Shown piece by piece: positions 25,017-37,032 of a stretch of 64,000 bases of DNA (position 1 is the first letter of the stretch; the number at the start of each line of letters is the position of its first letter). Source of the stretch: Halicephalobus mephisto (Eukaryota > Nematoda > Chromadorea > Rhabditida > Panagrolaimidae). The notes beneath the pieces are model-generated. The model made no database searches, was not told where the DNA came from, and saw only the letters and a list, made by a program, of their open reading frames with translations. The position numbers and the translations under genes were made by a program. The DNA lies in the NCBI GenBank assembly GCA_009193035.1, contig SWDT01000152.1, positions 124,001 to 188,000 of the forward strand, given 5' to 3'.

Positions 25017-28000
25017 CTACACCATGCCGTACTCTTTCGCTTTTTCTTCGTTATATTCCTTGAAGGTCCAATTTTGATACTGATTATTGGTATCACAGGA
25101 GCTCATTATTAGTTTCGCACCGTCTTTCGTCATCTCCAGACATTTACCAGTAACAACATGGAGTAACTGATGATTCTAAAATTACTTAATTGCAGCACTT
25201 TCGTTTTTCATCCACTTACTTTATGATCGTACTTCCATTGTTGATTTCCTTTCATTCCATGGCATGGGAAGATCATTACATCCTTCCCAGCAAAGTCAAT
25301 GCAGGACTCATCTCGACGGATTTCTCCATCTTTGCTAAGCATCCAATACTAAAAATTAAAAATTAGTTTTTGTCTACAGTTTAATCAAAGAAGATAACCA
25401 CTCGGTCCTTGAAACTCTAAAAATCTATCATCCAGACCTGATTTCCACCTTGATTGTGGCACCAATAAAGTCCCACATTCTTATGCTGATTATTATGCGC
25501 TGCCCAATCGAGACATTGCTTCGCACCGCCTCCGCGGTTGCGAACCTGAATACAAATTGTAATTTCAATTTCGACGAAAAAATATAATTAGTATTTTTTA
25601 ATATTGAGCCCTTTTGAAATAGCGTGCAAAATAATTATCAGCAATATCATTAGAAAGCATCAGCAAGTGCAAGTATATATCGGTCTGGATGAACGCGCAA
25701 TAACATCTGCTGTACCTGGTTACCGCCTTGTCGATGACAAGGATATGGGATAACAGCCTTGTTGTGATGTTCTTCGCCGACAGGACTGTCGACACACTGA
25801 TTCTGGGCTGTAGCATCATTTCGAATCTGAAAAAGAAGCAAATATACTCGCCTGATTTCCTCCTTGATTATGGCAAGGATACAAAGACACTGGCTTGTTC
25901 TTCTCGCGACGACCCACGGCGCAGTCAAGACAACGTTGCACTTGGATATTAGCCCCATTACGCACCTAAATACGTAACTCACATTTTTAAATTTCATAGA
26001 AAATTAAAAAACTGAAAAAGCGCATAACTGATAGGAAAAACCCAAAGAAAGAAAGGTTTGGAATACGACATTACAATATATCAATTACAAAAAATTGCAT
26101 GACAAAGGATATGATCAAAGCTTTAAGAAATCTACTATGTGCTTAAATGATTTAAAGGACTCTTTCCACTTTACAATTACGAGTCCATTGCTACTCTAAA
26201 AGTTGCTGACTGCGACTGAGAAGCAGCGAGAAGCAAACATGTATTATGTTAGTAGTTATAAATTTGTTAAAAATCACAAAATGAAGCTGACCACCACTCG
26301 GAAGCATAAAGCATTAGTTCAAAAACAAACCTCGCCCTTCGCAATGGCATCACCAGGAACAAACAGTTCGGGAAAGATGTTCTCCAGATACCATTTGAAC
26401 GATTTACACTGAAGTCTTTCTCGAAGTGTTTTACGAGCAGAAACATCACCATAATCACCCTGAAAATTACTTATAAAAAAGAAACCAATCGCTAACCAAC
26501 CAATTGATTGTTGATCCGTTCGTAGTAGTACTGTTTGTATTCATCGAGCCAAACTTCAGCTAATCGGATGGAATTACGCTTCAAAACGTTAACTCCAGTT
26601 CTCCATTTATACGGCGAACGCTTCCGGAAAATATGCCCGACATGACTACAGGGGACAATTTCGAGTGTACCTCCACACATCCAAATCTAAAACGCAGCTT
26701 ATACTAATTTAACACGAGTAAAAAACTACCTTGAAGGAGAGTTCCAAGTTTTCTCCTCCCCAAATATCAAATCCTGGATCATAAGTACCCAGTTTCTCAA
26801 AGTACTCACGATGGATCGAAAACAGACCACCGGCCATGGTAGGGGATCGCACAGGGTCGATGTGGCGTTTCCTATTCTGACGGTCTCGTTCAGGAATAGG
26901 ATGCCAATTGAACTGAAGAGACCAGTCAAAACCTCCTACATTCGTAAAGAATGCCTTCGAATAGTGGTATTCGAACGTGTTGTCATCAATGACATCAATC
27001 ACAGGACATACCACAGTCGTCTGATCTTTCGCGATTCTGTCGAGAAGTGGCTCTATCCAACCTTCCATGCATTCACAATGAGAATCCAAGTAGGTCAGGA
27101 CTTCTCCCTTGGCAAGTGAAGCTCCACGCAGACGAGCTCGAATCAGCCCTTCTCGTTTCTCCAGCCGAAGGATCTTTACCTTCGGAAATTGAGCCATATA
27201 ATCATCAAGAGACTTTTTGGTATGTTCCATGTCAGAAAAATCATCAACCAAAATGACTTCATGGAGCAAATTCTCCGGCGTTCTTTCAATAACACTGTGC
27301 ACGGTTCTCAAAAGAACAGACCAAGCTTCATTATGGAAACAAATAATTACAGACGTGTTAGGAAGGTTAGCTGAGTACTTCTCAGTCTTGCATCTGTAAA
27401 AAATATGAATAGTGCAAACAATGTACCACAAGTAACCCACTCTTCATCCGCAGGTACCGGAAGTGTTCGATGGATTGAAATCATGTCAGAAGCATATTGG
27501 TTGAAGGCGTTCTTTTGGAACCCGTCATCGTACTTACGACGATCTTCCGGAGAAAGTTTCTGAAAAGCAAATGTTGAATACAAGGTCAAGAAGCGAATGA
27601 GTGAAATAAACAAGGTCATCTTACCGTCTTTTCAATTTTGACTGCCTTTCCGAGTTCTCCCGCTTGATTTGGGTCCCCTTTTTTATAGATAGGCAAACTG
27701 GGGTCGAATAGTTCCCCCACTGGCTTTGGAATATTCCCACCAATCTCATTATTATTTATGTCCTCCCCATTCTCTTTTAACACCTGTGGCTCAGGATTTT
27801 CTGCTTGAGGATTCATCGGCATTGGAGGCCCGAATCCCTGAACAATTTCAATCTTTTTTGGTGGTAATCGAATATCATCTTTTAAATCGATTTGATTATT
27901 CTCCTAAATCAGGCAATTAGAAGACGAATAAGGAACAGAAAAACCAACCTGATCACTGTTAGAGAACAAAATAAGAGAAACAAGCCACACAATTGGAATA

Positions 28001-28053
28001 AGTAAAACTAATTTTAAAAGAGATCTACGTCTGACCGGTATTTTAAATACCAT
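25017..28053 (-). CDS. gly-5: Polypeptide N-acetylgalactosaminyltransferase (GLY-5 type) with three alternative lectin exons
   Basis: This Golgi enzyme starts mucin-type O-glycosylation by adding GalNAc to Ser/Thr. It is a type II membrane protein: short basic N-terminus ([11 protein letters not shown]), one membrane segment ([19 protein letters not shown]), then a stem. Catalytic motifs are [30 protein letters not shown], the DxH motif in [32 protein letters not shown], and [12 protein letters not shown] ricin-type lectin domain follows. After the exon ending AIAKGE, three homologous exons (25852–25965, 25716–25826, 25438–25545) each start in phase 0 with V/I-R-N and end GGNQ. The common exons 25220–25348 and 25017–25175 close the gene at GMV. 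Including all three would give too many lectin repeats, so they are probably alternatives, as reported for C. elegans gly-5 isoforms. Confidence 0.93.
25438..25545 (-). other. gly-5: gly-5 alternative lectin exon C (36 codons)
   Basis: It encodes [19 protein letters not shown]… ending [11 protein letters not shown], with acceptor GTATTCAG and donor CAG|GTCTGG. It is 108 bp, phase 0 at both ends. Of the three copies it keeps the CLD and [10 protein letters not shown] signature closest to a canonical lectin repeat. Confidence 0.85.
25716..25826 (-). other. gly-5: gly-5 alternative lectin exon B (37 codons)
   Basis: It encodes [19 protein letters not shown]… ending [10 protein letters not shown], with acceptor TTTTTCAG and donor CAG|GTACAG. 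It is 111 bp, phase 0 at both ends, and separated from exon A by a 25-bp interval (25827–25851). That is too short for efficient A–B splicing, which favours mutual exclusion. Confidence 0.85.
25852..25965 (-). other. gly-5: gly-5 alternative lectin exon A (38 codons)
   Basis: It encodes [17 protein letters not shown]… ending [11 protein letters not shown]. The acceptor is TATTTAG. The donor is CAG|GCGAGT, a GC donor, unlike exons B and C. Being 114 bp long, phase 0 at both ends, it can be skipped or swapped without changing frame. Confidence 0.85.
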
Positions 28054-30249
28054 TTTTCACAACAATCAAATCTTCTGAGCTGCTTCCAAGGCAAACGGCC
28101 CGTCCAGTAAAACCACCCGTACGGACGAGCCGGCTTCAGAAGCAACAAGAATCAGTGGATGTTCTTCACCAAAACGTTGGATTTCTGGACGGAGGTGCGA
28201 GATGTCCTAAGCCGTCTGCAGAGTCGCAAACCCAGTCCTAAGCAAGGTAACTGAAAAAATCCATTACAAAGAGCAATTACGAGCTACATTTGATGGATAT
28301 ATTCCGCCAATAATACATGTCATGACAATGGTAAGCAATATGAAACCAAAGTGGCTAGCGAAAAAGGTAAAATAATCAAAAGCCACACCATTTCGGATAG
28401 TTCAAAATGGAGAGCACAAAAGGCAGAAAAGAAAAGATTTGCAGTGCCTCAAATTCGAGAATGACCAATAGATGTTGCGCGAGAACAAAACACCGAGCGG
28501 CTGACGAGAAACGGACGGTTGTCGCCGTGAACGCGATCTACTGCGTCAGCCTCAAGGTGAATGATGCTCAAATAGCCCAAAGAAACCGTGGAACTTGCTG
28601 CTTTCTCGTCCTCATTTCAGTCTGTCTATCCCGTAAAGTAGAGAAATCGGATCGAAATAGATAAAGAAAGATGAGGAATACCGTCAGGTATAATCGATTC
28701 TTTTCCACTCAATAAAATGCATTTTAGAAAAATAACACGGGTGAACTATTTTTGAGCGGCTCAATTGAACTTATGTTCATTTCAAGATAAAATCTAAAGC
28801 AAGAATTGGATATCACGAAACGATTATGAGGGAAATCCCAGGAATTACTAGCAGGACATATTTGCATTTTACAAAAGCTATTCAAAATGACACAACACTC
28901 CAATAAACGTAAAAATACAAGCCAATAATGCATACACAATTTCTGGTCAACCGTGTGTGGGATATGACGTGGCAATCCAACGCGATTCTCGCTTTTCTGT
29001 TGCTTTAGTTGGTTTTTTGGGGGCGATGACAACACTGGCTGATCCACCAAGTATTTAGTCTATGAGATCGTAATAATTCGACAGCTATGGCTCTTAGCAA
29101 CAGAATTCTCAACACCAGGCCAAGCTTAGCGCTCACCTTAATCAATGTACTTGACAAATATAAACAATTCCCGACTAAAGGAATAAACAAACTTCCAATA
29201 TTTAAAATACAATGCACTTTAAGAAATATGAATTTGAAAAGTTTCCTTCTTGGCATTCGATTGACGGATTTCAACACATTTTCACCAGTAGCCCTAAACC
29301 CATCTAATTTTCCGCCAAGTCTCGTGAAGTCTGGCAAAATAACAAATTCCAATCATCTTTATCTTAATTCCCGCTAAAAATCTGCTCTTGAGTTTATTCA
29401 GTTGATTATTTCCCGAGAGAAACTATTGAAAATTTTTATGAATTATTCAAACTTGATATTGTTGGTAAATTTGAAAATCCAAGAAACTCGAAAAAACAAG
29501 TTTGTGCTTGTTGGAAACAAGTGTTCTTTTATGGAACTCGGGAAAATCAAAGTGCATTAATCTTCCCAAATCCTATTCAGCGCAAAATCAGTGATGACTA
29601 ACGTTTGCAAAAGATCACATTCCACTACGTATATCACAATTAGCGATCAAAGTTCAAGTTTCTTCAAACATTCTGCAAAGCTCATAATTGCCAAAGTACG
29701 GCAAATACAATAACGTTGGATTAAATATAATCCCAAATAATTGAGTCATTTAAAAACAATTATCTGGCAACACGTCAGAGTTAATTATTAAATTACACAA
29801 AAATTAAATCTTTCCATGAGGAAGTAGAACTGCATCACGTCAGAACATTAGAAGTAAAAATCCCTCTGACTCAAACGTTGAAACAATACACCCTCATGAA
29901 AATAAATGAGAAGACCAGACAGCAAAAATTGACGCCACCGGCAACAAGGGAACGCACCAGCCGAAACAAGCCTTCTGGCCGAAAATAATTATATTGCGCA
30001 ACCAAAACTAGGAGAGAAAACAAGTTGAGGACAGACATCAAGTAGCATTATCCTCAATAAAGCATAATCATTGATCGAGTTCAAACCTAGACGTAAATAC
30101 TTTAAGCTGTTCAAATTTACGAAATAACAGTTGCGGAAATATTACAAAACAAATACATGTTATAGATATCCAACACGATACAAACGTGAGTACGTACATC
30201 ACAGATCAAAACAAAATTTATTCAACAATAACCCATTTTTATAACAAAC
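28054..30249. other. Intergenic, about 2.2 kb
   Basis: This lies upstream of gly-5 and downstream of nxt-1 (both minus). It should hold the gly-5 promoter and the nxt-1 3' UTR. The part at 28080–28260 is less AT-rich than the rest, but I find no convincing exon. The remainder is AT-rich with only chance-length frames. Confidence 0.45.
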
Positions 30250-30711
30250 TTAGAGATCAAAGTAACGGTAATTATCTGAAACGATTTTCCACATATCATC
30301 CTCACGAACAAGGGTAAGAGTTTGATTAAAGAAATACTCCTTTTCGTTCATTTCCATGGTACCATTAGAGGCACAAATAAGCAAATTGACCACCGGGGAA
30401 AGATTGACAGCAATATTCTGAATAGTGTGAGAAGTGGTGGGCATTTTATTCACCCAAAAGTCGTTAATCTGGTCAAAACCGTTATAAGTGTTGCCGTTGA
30501 AAAGTAATCTACAATTCGATGCATACATGTAAGCCACTTTGTTGCGACGAGTATCCACAGCTCCGAAAAAAATATTACAAATACGCCGACCTTCAGCAAT
30601 GGCGGGGGAGACAGTCTGTTCAGCGTCTTTGCCACCTTTCTGACTGGCGTTAGTCTTCTAAAAATGCCAGTCCATATATGAAAATAACTTTCGAAAAGAA
30701 CTCACATTCAT
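30250..30711 (-). CDS. nxt-1: NXT1/p15-type nuclear transport factor (NTF2-like)
   Basis: NXT1 is the small partner of the mRNA export receptor NXF1/TAP. The single NTF2-like domain is recognisable: a helical N-terminus ending RRICNIFFGAVDTRR, YMYASNCRLLFNGNTYNGFDQINDFW, the TTSHTIQNIAV strand, NLLICASNGTM, FNQTLTLVRED, and a final WKIVSDNYRYFDL that matches WKIASDCFRF of human NXT1. Splicing: a two-codon first exon (ATG AAT at 30711–30706), an intron of about 50 bp ending TTTTAG, then one exon to the TAA at 30250. Length (about 136 residues) is normal. It is divergent from the MAGUK gene. Confidence 0.9.
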
Positions 30712-31077
30712 CGTTGTTCTTGGTTCCACCAAACAGAGAACCTTAGTGGATTAAAGACTAAATAAAATGATAAATATATCAGAGTATGCTGACTTATCAT
30801 ATAAACACGAAATCATGAAAGAGCCGAATGCAATTGATTTCGTAGCACTGTTGTCGAATAATGACAGATGCTAAGTAATTCAGAGACAGCAAGTCACACA
30901 CAAGAACCCCAAACAAAGGCGATATAAAGAGCCAAAAATAAAGTAAAAATGAAACGGAAAGGACAACTCATTGGATCCAAAGAAATGCCGAAATGAAATT
31001 TTCGTTGTGAGACCAAATGATGCCAATTACATTGCCAATTTTTCTCTTTTTGCCGATTGAGATGCAGTATTCTTGTA
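30712..31077. promoter_or_regulatory. Divergent promoter region, nxt-1 / MAGUK
   Basis: 366 bp of AT-rich DNA lie between two divergent start codons. No specific site can be named. Confidence 0.35.
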
Positions 31078-32878
31078 ATGTCTATTTCACTTGTTGATAT
31101 ATCCGAATTCAAAGAATCATTTGAATATCTGCTTCATCAAGTCAATCCGAAGTATGTCTGCCACACTTCGCACATTTCAGCAAAGTTCTTGTATGATTTA
31201 ATCTGTGCCAGTCAGGAACAAGGTTTAGTTCCCAAGAAATGGTTTGTTTCATTCCTTTTCCTCTATTGGACAACTAATTGAATCCATTTAGTAAATCTAC
31301 CATCACCGATCTTGTTAATTACATCGACAATTCGAGTATTTTGTCATCCCAGTGCTCTTCCTCAACTTGTGAGCAGTTGCTGGAGTTATTGAAGGATTCG
31401 AAGATAACCGTAAGTATTTATGTATCTGGTAAATACTAAATAAAGACAATTAGGGGTTGATTGAAGCTTATGACGAAGTAGCGAGACAACATTGGAATAT
31501 TAATCTACCCGAAGCCCATGTTGATGTTGCGGATGAGAAGCCCGCTTCTGTGAAGATAGTCAAATTAATCAAGGGGTCAGAACCTCTCGGATTGAAAATT
31601 AAACACAGCTTCGATGGCAAGGCTTACATCTCTAGTATCATTCCCGGTTCTGCTGCTGATCGAAGTGGGATGTTTCAAGAGAGAGATGTACTTCTCAGTG
31701 TAAATGGTACACATTGTTCATCTAGAAAAAAAGAACTAAACGACATCATTGCGATGATTAACTCAGGAGAAGAACGACAAATCACTTTCCAACTACTGCC
31801 CCCATCACTTCGAAATTGCATTCCGCTAGAGAAATTTAAAACCTATGAATACTTGAGAGCATGTGTTGATTACGACCCTCGACTTGATCCTACTCACTCT
31901 AATCCGGATCTTGGTTTGGCTTTCTCTAAAGGTGATATTCTAGAATTAATTCAAGTTGAAAACCACCACTGGGCTCGAGCAAAACACAGTGAAAAGGGTT
32001 AGTTTTATTTCCCCTAAGTCATCGATTGGCTATTCTTTCAGCTGATAATCCGATCGGTATTATTCCCACAGATGAGAAGCTTTCCTTGTCTGAATCTCCG
32101 GTAACTTTTTCCTTTCTGTATATATCTGATAGTGATTTTCAGCAGGACCCTGTGGCATCGACATTTGCTTATGAGCCGGTTTGTCAAATCGAGCCCAAGC
32201 CGGACTTTATTCGAACGATTGTTTTAATCGGCGCTCAGGGAGTTGGTCGGAACGAGCTTCGGCAAAAACTACTTCGTCATTATCCCAGTAAATATAAAAT
32301 CCCAGTACCCCATACATCTAGACCACCGAGGTTTGTATTGAAGCGTCAACAATAATATTTGTTTTTATTTTTACAGACCTCACGAAAAAGATGGCATTGA
32401 CTACCATTTCGTTGGACGAAAGCAAATGGAAGAATGGGTTCTCAATGGTTCTTTTATTGAATCAGGGGAATATAACGGAAATCTCTATGGGACACTTGAC
32501 GCTGAATTGCTTAGAATCATAGCTATGAAGAAAGTCCCAGTGATAAACGCCCATCCTAGTGCTTTGAATTCCATAAGGAACCCCGATTTCCGTCCGTTAG
32601 TGATATTCATCGCTCCTCCTGACCTCCCAACTTTGAAGGCAACTCGATTAAAGGGAAACAAAACTTCAAAACATTCTCAATCTCGCCAATTCACAGAATC
32701 CGATCTCGAACAAATGATTACTGCTTCATTCCAGATAGAGAAATCCTACGGTCAGTTTTGGGATACCAGGATTGTCAACAGCGACATAGACACTGCGTTT
32801 GCAACTCTTTGTTCAATTTTGCATAAATTTGAATCAGAACCCTGTTGGATCCCACTCGATTGGGTCAAGTCCTGTTGA
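31078..32878 (+). CDS. MPP-family membrane-associated guanylate kinase (MAGUK)
   Basis: This is a cortical scaffold protein. Domains in order are: an L27-like N-terminal region (FKESFEYLLHQV…ELLELLKDSKITGLIEAYDEVARQH); a PDZ domain (VKIVKLIKGSEPLGLKI… to QITFQLLP) at about 31550–31800; an SH3 domain (LRACVDYDPRLDP…LGLAFSKGDILELIQ..NHHWARA); and a guanylate-kinase domain with P-loop-like LIGAQGVGRNELRQKLL, SRPPRPHEKDGIDYHFV and GEYNGNLYGT. It ends EPCWIPLDWVKSC, close to the EPQWVPISWVY of MPP2/MPP6. The hook region between SH3 and GK is short, with introns near 32000–32041 and 32100–32142. Which MPP subfamily it belongs to is not settled. An AATAAA lies a few bases after the stop. Confidence 0.88.
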
Positions 32879-32884
32879 TGTTTC

Positions 32885-32890
32885 AATAAA
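32885..32890 (+). terminator. AATAAA poly(A) signal of the MAGUK gene
   Basis: A canonical signal seven bases after the stop codon, giving a very short 3' UTR if used. Confidence 0.5.
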
Positions 32891-33126
32891 ATTCCCCATG
32901 AACCCACAATGCACGTAAATACCATTACAAATTAAAAATTTTCGTTTATTCTATTTTGTCATAAGACAAAAACGACAATGAAGAACCGTCTTACGTTTCC
33001 GTTAGGCTTTTACACAGCTTACATGGGAATTGAACGTAAATAACATAATGGTAACCCGTAGAAGGATTCTTGAACCATAATAGTTGATTAGTAGATGATA
33101 TTGACTTATTATTGGTATTTTGGGTT

Positions 33127-34883
33127 TTAAAAGTCCTTCAGGAAGCACATACGTTTGATAATTCGCTGGAAGGCCAGACGAAAATCGACTGAGAACAGCG
33201 TGTAGATTATTGGATTCAAAGCCGAATTGAGATAGCCTGAAAATGCACTAACTTGAAGAAAAGAACGGCTGTAATTCAATTGTTTCTGGATTCGGAAGCA
33301 CTTAAAATAACATATTTTTTCTATCCAAACCAATACTCACCTAACCAAGCAGTAACGGATTCGAGTAAAGGAGGAATCCTGCATCCACAAATTGGACGGT
33401 ACAAGGAAACGAGAAAAAATGGAGTCCATGAAAATACAAAAACACCTGAAAATACAATGAAAGAAGTTATGCAGTAAGTTAGTCACCTGTTATGATCGCC
33501 AGTGTCCGGAAGGCCTTCCGTTCTCGTCTGTTCTCGATGCTCTCCTTCACCCTCTTCTTCTTCTTCGGGGTCAAAGTCACGGGTGACTGGACACTGCACT
33601 TATTTTTCTTTGTTTTTTTCGGTTTTTTAGACTCATTGTCTTAAATAACTACAATTAAAAAAGAAATGAAAACGAACAAACTTTTAAGAATTTGGGAGTC
33701 GTTCTTGCTTATCGAGGTTTCTATGTAAGCATTTTCGCATATTTGTACAGGCGTTTTTTCTTCTTCAGACACGGAATTGGGATTACTGTCATATTTGTTA
33801 AACTGAAATGTAACGTGTCAGTAACGTCCTTCCTGAGGAAGGCCAATTTTGTAAATCTGGCCGATTTAAGAGAGCCAGGAAATGACAAAAGTAACTAAAA
33901 ACCACCAAAGACTAAGAAATCTCAAATTTACGTGATATTTCGAGAAACAAATCACTCAGCTTACATTAGTTTTCACTCCAGTGCCATTTTCTGTCACCGG
34001 AGTAGAGCTGTTGTTAGTTCCATCTTGAGAAAAAATGACCGTAGGAGGCTTATTCTGAAAAGAAATTCGAAGCTTTAATTTACAGCAATTAACTCTTACG
34101 GAATTCTTTTTCAATAAACATTTGTTTTTAATACTTCCTTCGAAAGTACGGTTTATAGTTCTTCGGTCACGTTCTCGTTTGAATCTTTTTTTAGCCGCCC
34201 TCATGATTTTATAATAGACAATTATAATGGCACAAAGAGGAATATAAAAGGCAGTTGCTGTGCTGAATACCTGAAATCAATATGGTTTAAATGAAACAAA
34301 ACAAAAGTACAACCTGATAACTAATTTGCTGGGAAATAAGGCAAACATGTTGTTCACGAACTCGAGAAACAAATTCAGCGTCTTTCCATCCGAAAATCGG
34401 TGCCAGCGATATCAACAAGGAAAGTATCCAGATAACCAGAAGCATGGTAAATATTCTTTTTTTCGTTCTGTTTTGCACGTAATAGATGTTGGTAATGGAC
34501 CAGTATCTGTCCAGAGCTATGGCTACCAGATGAAGAATTGAAGAGGTGCAAACAAGGACATCTACTGATATCCAGAAGTCACACAAAGCGACTCCAAACG
34601 ACCATGCTTGTCGAACTGTGGCCCAGGCCCCTAGTGGAGTCACAATAAGTCCAACAAGTAGATCTGCAACAGCTAATGAAAATATGAGGTAATACTGTGG
34701 CCTGCTTCTTAGATCACGCTCCAGTAGCACTGCCAAGATGACAAATAAATTACCGACAACACAAAATAATATCAGAAGGAAAAGCAGAATTCCGATGAGG
34801 AGGGTCTGCCATAGTTCCAATCCGCCAGACTTCTCAATGGAACTGACGACAACCAAGCTCTCGTTCAACGTATTGCTCATCAT
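33127..34883 (-). CDS. ser-4: 5-HT1-type serotonin receptor (SER-4-like GPCR)
   Basis: This is a seven-helix biogenic-amine receptor. Visible are the TM2 aspartate in SLAVADLLVG, TM3 with DVLVC, DRYWSITNIYYV at its cytoplasmic end, TM4 to ECL2 as SLAPIFGWKDAEF with REQHVCLIS, TM5 as ATAFYIPLCAIIIVYYKI, TM6 as LAIITGVFVFSWTPFF, and TM7 as WLGYLNSALNPIIYTLF. The GWKD..(6–8 residues)..EQHxCxIS extracellular loop is characteristic of invertebrate 5-HT1 receptors. In TM6 the usual CWxPFF is SWTPFF. The third intracellular loop is long and spread over several exons with many Lys, Ser and Thr. Splice junctions occur at ISYQ|VFSTA, KKNS|NKPP, KAFRTLAIITG|VFVF and WLG|YLNS. The start MMSNTLNES at 34883 gives a short N-terminus with an N-glycosylation site. 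Confidence 0.85.
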
Positions 34884-35906
34884 AGTCGGATTTGGTTTAG
34901 TATCACTTTGTCCTCATCTATAGATGGAACCACGCATTTCCTTCTGCCCTATAAAATACAAATTAAAAAATTATAAACTTTCCATGGAGTTCTAAACTCG
35001 CGACAAGTGGACGGAATGAAAGAAAGGCAAACATTCGGGAAAAATACCAACGACAAAAGAGGTCATATAGGGTCAAGTTGAACAAGTATACACTTGTTGA
35101 TGATCATTATCCATTTGATGCAGAGCACTAATACCTAGGGTGGATAATTTAATGCTCATTAAATCCCTGAGCGTGACAAATTGGGTGGTTGTTGGACAGA
35201 GAAGCAAGAGAGAGAAGAGAACTGCAGGGAAAGGAAGACAAGTCAGAGTCACTTATACGTGCCATAACAACCTGGCACTCAAGAATCGAAGACGATTATG
35301 AAAGACCTGCTCAGTAGCACCGTTCTTCCTCTTTTACGGTCGTCGACATGCCGAAATAAGTAAAACGCAAAAGGCGGTGCAAGTATTTCTCAGAGGAGGA
35401 GCGACTTTTGAAGATGCTGCTCTATTCTTGCTGAAGACAAAAAGCTCTAAAAAGTGACGAAACGAGAAGTAAGACGCCTGAAAATGAATTTGTCGAGGCT
35501 TGACTTGAACAAGTGCATGGCAAATCGGTTTTCCTATCTTTAACCAGTCCGTGGGAGCGAATTTTACCCTTCAGCATGATTTTCACAAGGAGATGAAAAC
35601 ATTAAATCAAGGACGAGATATGATTAAGCAACTCCGAAGTGCTTTGAAAGTGCTGTTATATAACCGCTTAATATATGTTCTTCTTGCTCTTACCATCTCC
35701 TCTCGTAAACATATGAGATGTAAATTGATTAAAGTTTAGACAGGAGGAATTTTTTGCAAAAAAACCAAAAATTGACCAATTTAGATCTGGAGTAAAACTC
35801 GGATATAAAATAACGAAGCACAGCAGGAGGAGCAAAGACAATTTAGGAAATCCAGTAGGCGAAAAAACTACGAAAAATCCTCTTCCGTTTTGTTATATTA
35901 AGCTTG
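34884..35906. other. Intergenic upstream of the serotonin receptor
   Basis: About 1 kb containing the receptor promoter. There are GA-rich tracts on the plus strand at about 35190–35240 and 35380–35420. No gene is supported. Confidence 0.4.
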
Positions 35907-36700
35907 TTAGGGACCAAACTCAATGAATAGGGAGTTATTAAGAGCCAGTAGTTTCTGGATCAAAGAAACCCTTCTTTCATCATCATTAGGGATATAATTG
36001 TTCTTTTCGAGGGCGTATTGGTAAATATGGAAAAATTGCAACAGGAGGATAGCAAAGGATGGTACGCAGATTAAAATAAGAAACAATAATTGGGTCTGAT
36101 ATTCCTGGAAAATTATGGGCAGTTCCAACTCACAAAGTAAAATTGCAACAATTCATAATCGAAAAAATTAATTCCTTGATACCAGAATGGCGGAAGTGTG
36201 TTAGACTGTTCGGAAAGTAAGGAAAAATAACCAAAAGCAGCTGTTCCATTGAAGACATGTGTTGTGGTCTAAAAAGTAATATTTCGAACACAATAATCCG
36301 AGAAAACTTCAATAATTAAAACAGCAAAAACAACAAATATTTGACGTAGTTCAAAATCCTGATTTTCTGAGAAATTGGACGAAAAGTCCCAGGAGGTGCA
36401 TTCCACTCCGGAAAGAACTATGTGGACGTTGAGGCGTGAAGCGTTCAGTCCAATGACAAAATCTCCGAATTGTAATATTTAAGAATCACAAAAATGATAA
36501 TAGACAGATTAGCATGTTTATCTTTTAGTTTTTCAACGAGGAGTTCATAGACCTCTACTAAAGTTAAATTCCCGTCAGTCGCATTCATCATTTGAGTGAT
36601 GATTGGATTGATGACAACAAACGGATTAGCTGTTGAAAGCAACGGGCGGAAGTGCTCAGTGTTTGTATGAATTTCCAAAAACAATCAAGGAAAGACATGA
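35907..36700 (-). CDS. Possible membrane protein gene (hypothetical; exon joins partly unresolved)
   Basis: I do not recognise this product. Reading the minus strand, three open stretches look coding and are consistent in frame. One begins FVIGLNASRLNVHIVLSG and continues ECTSWDFSSNFSENQDFELRQ (about 36450–36340). After an acceptor TACTTTTTAG the next gives TTTHVFNGTAAFGYFSLL, then SEQSNTLPPFWYQGINFFDY (about 36268–36140). After TTTTCCAG the last gives EYQTQLLFLILICVPSFAI, a membrane helix with LLLQFF, and a cytoplasmic tail ending at 35907. Upstream (36684–36490) another open stretch (NPFVVINPIITQMM…) does not join in phase. Cys, N-glycosylation sites and a near-C-terminal helix suggest a type I membrane protein. 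It could also be a decaying gene. Confidence 0.35.
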
Positions 36701-37032
36701 ACAACGGCAATTTGGAGGGATTTTAAATTAAAAATTTAAAGTTAATTTAAAAGCAAAATGAAAAAATAAAATCTTTCCCGTCACGAAATATGACATAAGT
36801 GTTTCCCGTCCCTACATTTTAGGAAGGATAAAGTATTAAAAATAGCTGTTTTAGGGATTATGTGGAATCCTTTTGGATGCATGTAACATGATGAAATACA
36901 AAATGAACGCAATTCCCAAAAACTGTTAAGTGAAACTAGAGGGAGCATACTTTGCCTCGGACCAGTGAACAATTTTTTCTCTGAAAAGCTCTGCAACTCA
37001 ACAAAATAGAGTAATTGGTTTTATTTGGAGCC

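Noticed and set aside
36781..36996. 71-codon minus-strand frame between the two unknown candidates
   Set aside because: Its residues look plausible, but I found no splice sites joining it in phase to either candidate.
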